Source: an uncultured Bdellovibrionales bacterium (GTDB taxonomy: Bacteria > Bdellovibrionota > Bdellovibrionia > Bdellovibrionales > UBA1609). From it: a stretch of 6,244 nucleotides of DNA. How positions within the stretch are numbered: the stretch's first letter is position 1; every line of letters starts with the position of its first letter. The notes below the pieces were generated by a model, which saw only the letters and a list, made by a program, of their open reading frames with translations, was not told the origin of the DNA and made no database searches. Both the position numbers and the translations under genes were made by a program. Shown here one piece after another: positions 1 through 4,168 of the stretch. The DNA lies in assembly GCA_937980625.1 (NCBI GenBank), contig CALJPJ010000284.1, positions 1-6,244 of the forward strand, written 5' to 3'.

Positions 1-218
1 ATGGTAGAGAACTGATAAGTATTTCATCGAACGTGAAAAGTAATGTGAAAACAATTGGTTTACGTTGTGACCCTATTAGCTTAGATGTGTATGAAAGTGG
101 AAATAAAGATAGAAAAATTCCATTTACTTTAATATCGACAAACCAAGTAAAGCTCTCTGGTGATGTTCCAGTTGGGTTACAAATTACGATTAAGGCTGAA
201 TGTGAGAACGTTCATTAA
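1..218 (+). CDS. C-terminal end of an unrecognised protein (5' end outside window)
   Basis: An open frame runs from the left edge (first full codon at base 3) to TAA at 216-218, giving 71 readable residues. A GTG at 33 could serve as a start, but it has no Shine-Dalgarno sequence and the frame stays open upstream of it, so I read this as the tail of a longer gene. The piece alternates hydrophobic and polar residues (for example KIPFTLIST and GLQITIKAEC), which suggests beta strands. It has two cysteines, in GLRCD and KAECE, about 43 residues apart, which could pair if the protein is exported. I do not recognise a family and assign no function. The ATG at base 1 lies in another frame and stops after four codons. 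Confidence 0.6.
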   Translation, partial: GRELISISSNVKSNVKTIGLRCDPISLDVYESGNKDRKIPFTLISTNQVKLSGDVPVGLQITIKAECENVH

Positions 219-523
219 TGTCACTTTAAAGCTTTCATTGAATAAGTGATTTGTTTTGAGTTTTTTTGATTTGTAGTATTTATTTAATTTTATTTTTTAA
301 GATGAGCTTCTTTTTTAATGGAACTTAGTTTGCTGACAAGCTCATTGATTGCGGAACGTAAGATATTTTTAAAATTAGTTAAGAAAAAATGCTTAAACTT
401 ATTGTTTAGTATGTTTTTAAAACTAATTTAACACTGTATATATGTTGTTGTTTTATTTGTAATTAAGTTTGCTTTATTACTTACTTTTTGTGCTAGTTTT
501 ATATCTCAAATTAAGGAGAGGAA
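219..523. other. Intergenic stretch with no convincing gene
   Basis: Very AT-rich spacer of 305 bases. It contains an 8-bp inverted repeat, ATGAGCTT at 302-309 and AAGCTCAT at 338-345. A 37-codon + frame (318-431, cationic and hydrophobic) has no ribosome site. An overlapping frame on the other strand is open for about 40 codons and ends with a hydrophilic, protein-like tail, but has no ATG, GTG or TTG start. I call neither a gene. A promoter for the lipoprotein at 524 should lie here, but I see only weak matches, such as TATATA at 437-442 with TTTTTA 17 bases upstream. Confidence 0.5.
220..267 (+). terminator. Weak possible terminator after the first gene
   Basis: TCACTT at 221-226 pairs with AAGTGA at 244-249, with a G-T pair possible outside it (220/250). 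A run of seven T lies at 261-267. The stem is short, the loop is long (17 bases) and the T run sits 11 bases past the stem, so this is only a weak candidate for an intrinsic terminator. Confidence 0.25.
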
Positions 524-1450
524 ATGTTTGATTTTAAAAAAATTATTTTTGTTATAATTATATTAAGTTTAGTAGCCTGTAATATGAGTAAAAAAAAGAA
601 TGTTGTGACGAATGTAAAAACATTTAAGCCATTTACTATTAAGTATGACAAGAATAAAAACTATGTCGTGATATTAAATTTTAATAATAAAGTAATTAAT
701 TGCGAAAATCCTTGTGAAGTGATTAGTGCCAAGAACTTTTTGTTAATAGAAAAAAATAAAAATTTAAGCTTGTATAATAGAAAGGGAGAGGTTTTGGTTT
801 CTTCACCTTCGACAGAAAAAACAGTTGAGTTAACGGACTCTTTTGCGAAGGTTATTGATAAAACTGGTTCAATTATATATTCGGGATTTAATGGTACGAA
901 ACTTATTGAAAATGTTATGAGTTCATCATCGATAAAAATAACCAATAAATTTTTGACAGTAGTGAGTAAAGGTAAGCTGAAGATATGGAATCAATTTAGT
1001 CAGGTATTAGATGAAGTTAAAATTGAGCAAGAAACACTTAGACTATACAGTACAGATTATTTTGTTGGCTATATTAATAATTTCAAAGAATTAACACTAT
1101 TTAATGTTAATGGGCATAAGTTGGCAAATTTTAGATATAAAAACAAACGTCCGATGAGGCTGAAAATTAATGAAGGTTTTGCGTATTACTCAGTTGGGAA
1201 AAAAAGGTCAGCTTTATATAGTCGCAATGGACATATGTTAATTGATTTTTATAGCCGACCTGCACAAGCTATTTTTATGAACGATAAAGTTGCAGGGTTT
1301 TCTGATGTAACTAACTCTGCTAGTTTTTGGAACCAAGATGGTAGTTATATATTAACATTATTAAAAGAACCAGGATTAAAGATTACAAATATAGAAAGCA
1401 AGTTAGAATATACTTCAGATAAGGTAACTAAACCAATTCATATTAACTAA
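524..1450 (+). CDS. Lipoprotein with seven WD40-like repeats (predicted beta-propeller)
   Basis: The start is ATG 524, preceded by a strong ribosome site, AAGGAGAG at 513-520. The 308-residue product opens with FKK, a hydrophobic core and the lipobox L16-V17-A18-C19, so it is a lipoprotein. Residue +2 is Asn, not Asp, which would favour the outer membrane by the enterobacterial rule. The mature part holds seven degenerate repeats of the form hydrophobic-x-[LI]-aromatic-N/S-x-x-G-x-x-L, at about residues 46-58, 80-91, 116-128, 151-163, 189-201, 228-240 and 265-277. They are spaced 33-39 residues apart. Clear examples are LSLYNRKGEVL, LTLFNVNGHKL and SALYSRNGHML. Spacing and number match the blades of a seven-bladed WD40-like propeller; this fold is an inference. 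C60 and C64 may form a disulfide. No catalytic motif is visible. A scaffold or binding role is possible, but the function is unknown. Confidence 0.88.
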   Translation: MFDFKKIIFVIIILSLVACNMSKKKNVVTNVKTFKPFTIKYDKNKNYVVILNFNNKVINCENPCEVISAKNFLLIEKNKNLSLYNRKGEVLVSSPSTEKTVELTDSFAKVIDKTGSIIYSGFNGTKLIENVMSSSSIKITNKFLTVVSKGKLKIWNQFSQVLDEVKIEQETLRLYSTDYFVGYINNFKELTLFNVNGHKLANFRYKNKRPMRLKINEGFAYYSVGKKRSALYSRNGHMLIDFYSRPAQAIFMNDKVAGFSDVTNSASFWNQDGSYILTLLKEPGLKITNIESKLEYTSDKVTKPIHIN

Positions 1451-1472
1451 AGCTGAACTATTTGAATGTAAC

Positions 1473-1495
1473 AAGTAGATACAAATCTATTTTTT
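1473..1495 (+). terminator. Intrinsic terminator of the propeller lipoprotein gene
   Basis: The 8-bp stem AAGTAGAT (1473-1480) and ATCTATTT (1485-1492) contains one G-T pair, has a four-base ACAA loop, and merges into six T at 1490-1495. It lies 23 bases past the stop codon. The stem is AT-rich, as expected for this genome. On the minus strand the hairpin lacks a T run, so it probably does not serve the converging prohibitin gene. Confidence 0.6.
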
Positions 1496-1533
1496 AAAGA
1501 ACTTAAGATAAAATAGAAATGTTTAACTTATGT

Positions 1534-2340
1534 CTACTTTGATTTTACATTAATAAATGGAATTTGCCCTCCGGTATAGTGGGGGAGAACTCCATTCCAT
1601 TTTTTTACGGCTTCGTACTCAACAAGGTTTTTATTTTGGCTTAAGGCGATAGCTCTAATTTTCATGGCTTCAGCTTCAGCTTTAGCAGTAATAATTTTCT
1701 GTTTTGCTTCTTCTTCAATTTGAATAGTCTTGTTTTTAGCCTCTTTGGCTCTTTCCACGGCAATGACTTTGTCTTTTACTGCTCGTTCAAATGAATCATC
1801 GAAATTTAAATTATTAACCTCGTAGTTGGTAACAACTATACCAAGTTCATCGAGCTTTGCTGTAAGCTTTTCTTTAATTCTTTGTGTTCCTTCGTCTCTT
1901 TGTGATACTAAATCAACAGCATTATATTGACCTATGACCTCTTTCATTAAACCTTGAAATACTTGTGGAATTAAAATCCGCTCAAAATCTTTACCAACAT
2001 TTTGAAAAATATTTTTAACTTGATCTTTTTTGAGAGCATAGTTTAGCGAGCTAATCACTTCAACGACCTGAGCATCTTTAGAGTAGGCATTAGTTTTATC
2101 TTCCCATTTTTGTACTTTAACATTCATAGTTACTAACTGAGTAATAAAAGGAATTTTAAAGTATACTCCTTCTTCCAGTGGTTCTGAGGTTACGACACCA
2201 AAACGTACAAAGAGTCCTCTATGACCAACAGGTACGACATTAAAACAGTTCATAAAAACTATAAGGGCGATGATAAAACAAGCGATTAATAGCACGGTGC
2301 TGGATTTAAAAGGAATATTTATTGGATTAACATCTCTCAT
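1534..2340 (-). CDS. Prohibitin / SPFH-domain membrane protein
   Basis: A 268-residue protein of the usual prohibitin length. Residues 1-13 are a short N-terminal tail, followed by one membrane helix at about 14-33. The SPFH/PHB domain spans about 34-185: VPVGHRGLFVRFG, then EEGVYFKIPF and the QRDEG segment. An Ala/Glu/Lys-rich coiled coil covers about 185-235. The tail KKWNGVLPHYTGGQIPFI matches the conserved prohibitin C-terminus. The family forms large ring assemblies in the membrane, and relatives hold and regulate the FtsH protease or organise membrane domains. By analogy with HflK/HflC the SPFH domain would face the periplasm. The start is the first ATG of the frame, with AGGAG (complement of 2346-2350) five bases upstream. 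No nfeD or ftsH partner lies beside it and it appears monocistronic. The family call is firm; the cellular role is inferred. Confidence 0.93.
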   Translation of the reverse strand: MRDVNPINIPFKSSTVLLIACFIIALIVFMNCFNVVPVGHRGLFVRFGVVTSEPLEEGVYFKIPFITQLVTMNVKVQKWEDKTNAYSKDAQVVEVISSLNYALKKDQVKNIFQNVGKDFERILIPQVFQGLMKEVIGQYNAVDLVSQRDEGTQRIKEKLTAKLDELGIVVTNYEVNNLNFDDSFERAVKDKVIAVERAKEAKNKTIQIEEEAKQKIITAKAEAEAMKIRAIALSQNKNLVEYEAVKKWNGVLPHYTGGQIPFINVKSK

Positions 2341-2368
2341 ATGAACTCCTGTGTATAAGTATGCCCAA

Positions 2369-2395
2369 TTTCTATGAGTTAGTATTTATTGTCAA
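2369..2395 (-). promoter_or_regulatory. Candidate promoter of the prohibitin gene
   Basis: Reading the minus strand, a perfect -35 box TTGACA (complement of 2390-2395) is followed after 15 bases by TAGAAA (complement of 2369-2374). The -35 is excellent, but the spacing is short and the -10 is mediocre. It would leave a leader of about 20 bases before the AGGAG site. Confidence 0.35.
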
Positions 2396-2510
2396 TGTCT
2401 GGAAGCAAAGGAAATGGTATTACTTATAATCCATCAAGTCATTTAGAGAGGGCTAATGAGAGTTTTATACTATTTTAAATAGCAGATAAGAGTGTGAATG
2501 ATTAACCTCT

Positions 2511-2524
2511 TTTAAACGTTTAAA
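2511..2524. repeat. Perfect 14-bp palindrome, operator-like
   Basis: TTTAAACGTTTAAA is self-complementary over all 14 bases and extends by one T-G and one C-G pair on the outside. The centre ACGT and the length suit a dimeric regulator. It lies 171 bases upstream of the prohibitin start, too far for a simple repressor site over the candidate promoter. It could equally be a chance palindrome in AT-rich DNA. Confidence 0.4.
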
Positions 2525-2685
2525 GGCTAGTTCTTTGTTGAAAATTATAAATTAAGTTTAATAATTTAAATATTGAGATTTTAACAACGAATAATAACTA
2601 TGGGTAAATATGAACTTTTATTGAGATAAAGTTGCATATTAAAAGGCTTGACCATAAGCAATAAAGGATACGCTGCTTTTCTGTA

Positions 2686-2786
2686 TAGCTAGTGAATCTT
2701 TATATAGGTCCAGGTTTGGCTGATTTGTGTGCTTTTTTTAACTGGTTTAAGTTGATTTTATGTACGATCGGGTAAGTCACTAGCTA
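2686..2786. repeat. 10-bp inverted repeat enclosing 81 bases
   Basis: TAGCTAGTGA (2686-2695) and TCACTAGCTA (2777-2786) are exact reverse complements. Inside, CCAGGTT (2710-2716) can pair with AACTGG (2740-2745) with one bulged G. Together these could fold into a two-stem RNA, with a run of seven T (2733-2739) in the inner loop. One pair of 10-bp arms could occur by chance in a region this long, so support is moderate to weak. Confidence 0.35.
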
Positions 2787-2885
2787 AACTTTACCTAAAA
2801 CTTCGATTTTTAACAATATTACTGGAAAATTACTTTTTTCGAGTCCACTTTTAAATACTTTGCACCTTTGTCCGATCGGCTAGTC
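2765..2885. repeat. Imperfect direct repeat containing CGATCGG, 108 bases apart
   Basis: CGATCGGGTAAGTC at 2765-2778 recurs as CGATCGGCTAGTC at 2873-2885, with one substitution and one missing A. The second copy includes the perfect palindrome CCGATCGG (2872-2879). Two such GC-rich words are conspicuous in this AT-rich spacer. They may be protein-binding sites or a short duplication. Confidence 0.4.
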
Positions 2886-3121
2886 TTAAATATTCTCTAT
2901 GGGACTTTTATAGTCGCTTAGAATTATAGAAGCACAAGTTTAAAAAAAAGATAGTACTTCTAAAAAAAGGGAATCATTTAATAGAATTGGTTTTGCACTG
3001 TAACAAAGTTAAAAATTTAGATTGTCAATATATGCGATGAAAGAATTAGGGCTATTGGGGGTGGATTTAAGACTAAATACCAGTTTTAAATATAGGGTTT
3101 CAAAAGATTAAATCAATGGTA

Positions 3122-3150
3122 TTTAATAGTCCTGATGGCATATATATAAT
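3122..3150 (+). promoter_or_regulatory. Candidate promoter of the outer-membrane barrel gene
   Basis: A consensus -10 box TATAAT lies at 3145-3150. The best -35 at 17-base spacing is a weak TTTAAT (3122-3127). Transcription would start near 3157, only about 12 bases before the ATG and almost on the ribosome site, so the real start may differ or the match may be chance. Confidence 0.35.
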
Positions 3151-3168
3151 CTTTAAAAGGAAATTTTT

Positions 3169-3774
3169 ATGAAAAAAATTATAATTTTATTTAGTTCATT
3201 ACTAACTTTTACGACATTGTTTTACTCTATAAATAGCCATGCTGCTTTTGGAGGTAAAAGTCCTTTTTATGTAGAGCCATATGCTGGTTACTTTATAGGC
3301 AAACTAGAAAGTGATGATATTATTGATGGTGATATTAAAAGTTTATACTATGGAGCAAGAATAGGTATTGAAACGGCCAGAGGTTATATTTTTGGTTTTG
3401 ATTATGGCCAGGGCAATGGAGATTTTGATGCTGATAATAGTTCAAATTCAGATGGAGATTATGAGCAAAAGGATTTAGGAGCATTTATAGGTTATCGCAT
3501 AAATCCGATGGTTAGAATTTATGGGTCTTACATTTTTAAGTTTGAAGCAGAATATGACAGAGATAATAATACAGATTTTGATATTGAAGGCGATGGCTTT
3601 AATGCTGGAATATCTATTAAAGCAGCTCCAAAGTTAAAAATTGGTCTAGAATATCAAATTAGAAACTATAAAGAGTTTGGGAATGGGACTAATATTCCTG
3701 GTAGTGATGATAAGTCTACAACTTATTTATTAACATTTAAATTACCAGTGCCAATGCCGTTTAATATTAGATAA
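3169..3774 (+). CDS. Small outer-membrane beta-barrel protein (eight strands predicted)
   Basis: The start ATG 3169 follows AAAAGGAAA (3155-3163), which fits a ribosome site. The 201-residue product begins with a signal peptide (KK, hydrophobic residues 4-21) and a likely signal peptidase I site after S23-H24-A25. The rest alternates aromatic or aliphatic with small or polar residues. I count eight amphipathic strands, at about 32-47, 59-71, 72-87, 101-111, 115-130, 142-154, 156-170 and 184-195. This is the size and layout of OmpA/OmpX/OmpW-type barrels. The loops at about 48-55, 84-102 and 129-143 are rich in Asp and Asn (for example DFDADNSSNSDGDYE). The protein ends FNIR instead of the common terminal Phe, with F198 nearby. 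No OmpA-like peptidoglycan-binding domain follows. The barrel call is sound; the ligand and function are unknown. Confidence 0.87.
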   Translation: MKKIIILFSSLLTFTTLFYSINSHAAFGGKSPFYVEPYAGYFIGKLESDDIIDGDIKSLYYGARIGIETARGYIFGFDYGQGNGDFDADNSSNSDGDYEQKDLGAFIGYRINPMVRIYGSYIFKFEAEYDRDNNTDFDIEGDGFNAGISIKAAPKLKIGLEYQIRNYKEFGNGTNIPGSDDKSTTYLLTFKLPVPMPFNIR

Positions 3775-3792
3775 TTTAGTTTAAATAATATT

Positions 3793-3824
3793 GATGAGTT
3801 AGAAATTATTTTAGCTCATCTTTT
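3793..3824 (+). terminator. Intrinsic terminator after the barrel gene
   Basis: GATGAGTTA (3793-3801) pairs with TAGCTCATC (3812-3820) through nine pairs including one G-T. The loop is ten bases and TTTT follows at 3821-3824. It sits 18 bases after the stop. The T run is short, and the ribosome site of the next small gene begins immediately after it, so partial read-through is plausible. Confidence 0.6.
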
Positions 3825-3833
3825 AAGGTGCTT

Positions 3834-3971
3834 ATGGGCTCTCAAATTTTTTTATTACTATCAATAACATTTTTTCTATCATCTTGTTGTTCTACATATT
3901 CTAATACAAATGACAATTGTTTAAAAAACAAAGCGAACTCAAAGACCTTCTCATGTAAAGTTCAAAATTAA
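3834..3971 (+). CDS. 45-residue Cys-rich small lipoprotein
   Basis: ATG 3834 is preceded by AAGG at 3825-3828, five bases upstream, and the frame ends at TAA 3969-3971. The product opens with a hydrophobic segment (residues 5-15, IFLLLSITFFL) and the lipobox L15-S16-S17-C18. The mature peptide of 28 residues has four cysteines counting the lipidated one (C18, C19, C29, C41) and is otherwise Asn, Ser, Thr and Lys-rich. This is the entericidin-like size class of tiny lipoproteins, although I see no family match. One weakness is the n-region (MGSQ), which lacks the usual Lys or Arg. It follows the barrel gene after 59 bases and a terminator, so it may be expressed at a lower level from the same transcript. 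An in-frame GTG at 3828 lies inside the ribosome site and is unlikely to be the start. Confidence 0.6.
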   Translation: MGSQIFLLLSITFFLSSCCSTYSNTNDNCLKNKANSKTFSCKVQN

Positions 3972-4046
3972 GTAATTTAAGTAAATTTAAGTAAGTATCT
4001 TAAAGGAACTTAAATGTTAACTTTAAATATTAATTTAAAATTATAG
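3972..4046. repeat. Short AT-rich tandem repeat and a 10-codon frame
   Basis: GTAATTTAA (3972-3980), GTAAATTTAA (3981-3990) and GTAAGTATCTTAA (3991-4003) form an imperfect run of about 10-base units. Just after it, AAAGGA (4002-4007) precedes ATG 4014, which opens a 10-codon frame ending at TAG 4044-4046. The spacing is right for translation, but the peptide has no leader-like codon run, so I do not call it a gene. Confidence 0.3.
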
Positions 4047-4090
4047 TTAGACCTAAAAGTTTTACTTAAGACAGTAGTAAGATTTATTAA

Positions 4091-4125
4091 TTTTACATAT
4101 AGGTAAAAATTTTACTATATATACT
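4091..4125 (+). promoter_or_regulatory. Candidate promoter and operator of the protease gene
   Basis: A good -10 box, TATACT, lies at 4120-4125; no convincing -35 stands 16-18 bases upstream (TTTACA at 4092-4097 is 22 bases away). Directly upstream is the 13-base palindrome GTAAAA-A-TTTTAC (4103-4115). Another TTTTAC at 4091-4096 pairs with the same GTAAAA as a six-base-spaced inverted repeat, and a third copy is at 4060-4065. A regulator bound here would overlap the -35 to -10 zone. Confidence 0.4.
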
Positions 4126-4168
4126 CTTTACAGACCTAGATTTTGAGTTTGTTATTCAGGGGGAGAAT

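Larger units (their letters stand above)
2341..3168. other. 828-base non-coding region between divergent genes
   Basis: No frame on either strand looks like a gene. The longest candidates with a start are about 24 codons (3037-3111 on +, and 2581-2655 on -), both without ribosome sites. The region separates the divergent prohibitin and barrel genes and must contain both promoters, but that needs far less space. It holds a 14-bp palindrome, a near-duplicate CGATCGG-containing sequence, a 10-bp inverted repeat and four RGCTAGT copies, listed separately. It also holds an imperfect inverted repeat, TAGAAGCAC (2927-2935) and GTACTTCTA (2954-2962). It could encode an unannotated RNA, be a decayed gene, or be a regulatory region. 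Confidence 0.6.

Noticed and set aside
1..15. ATG at the first base
   Set aside because: Its frame stops after four codons; the real frame begins at base 3.
661..945. 94-codon frame on the minus strand
   Set aside because: It lies wholly inside the propeller lipoprotein gene, has no ribosome site, and reads as an antisense shadow.
2581..2655. 24-codon minus-strand frame
   Set aside because: No ribosome site, no recognisable feature, and composition typical of random AT-rich DNA.
2641..2890. tRNA or signal-recognition-particle RNA
   Set aside because: No T-loop GGTTCGA-type sequence, no acceptor stem, and none of the conserved tetraloop or GGTCAGG-like core was found.
2927..2962. TAGAAGCAC / GTACTTCTA hairpin as a terminator
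   Set aside because: One internal mismatch, an 18-base A-rich loop, and no T run after it on either strand.
3037..3111. 24-codon + frame beginning MKELGLLGVDL
   Set aside because: No ribosome site and too short to judge; kept only as part of the non-coding region.
4014..4046. 10-codon frame as a leader peptide
   Set aside because: It has a ribosome site, but no run of regulatory codons and no attenuator hairpin tied to the protease gene.
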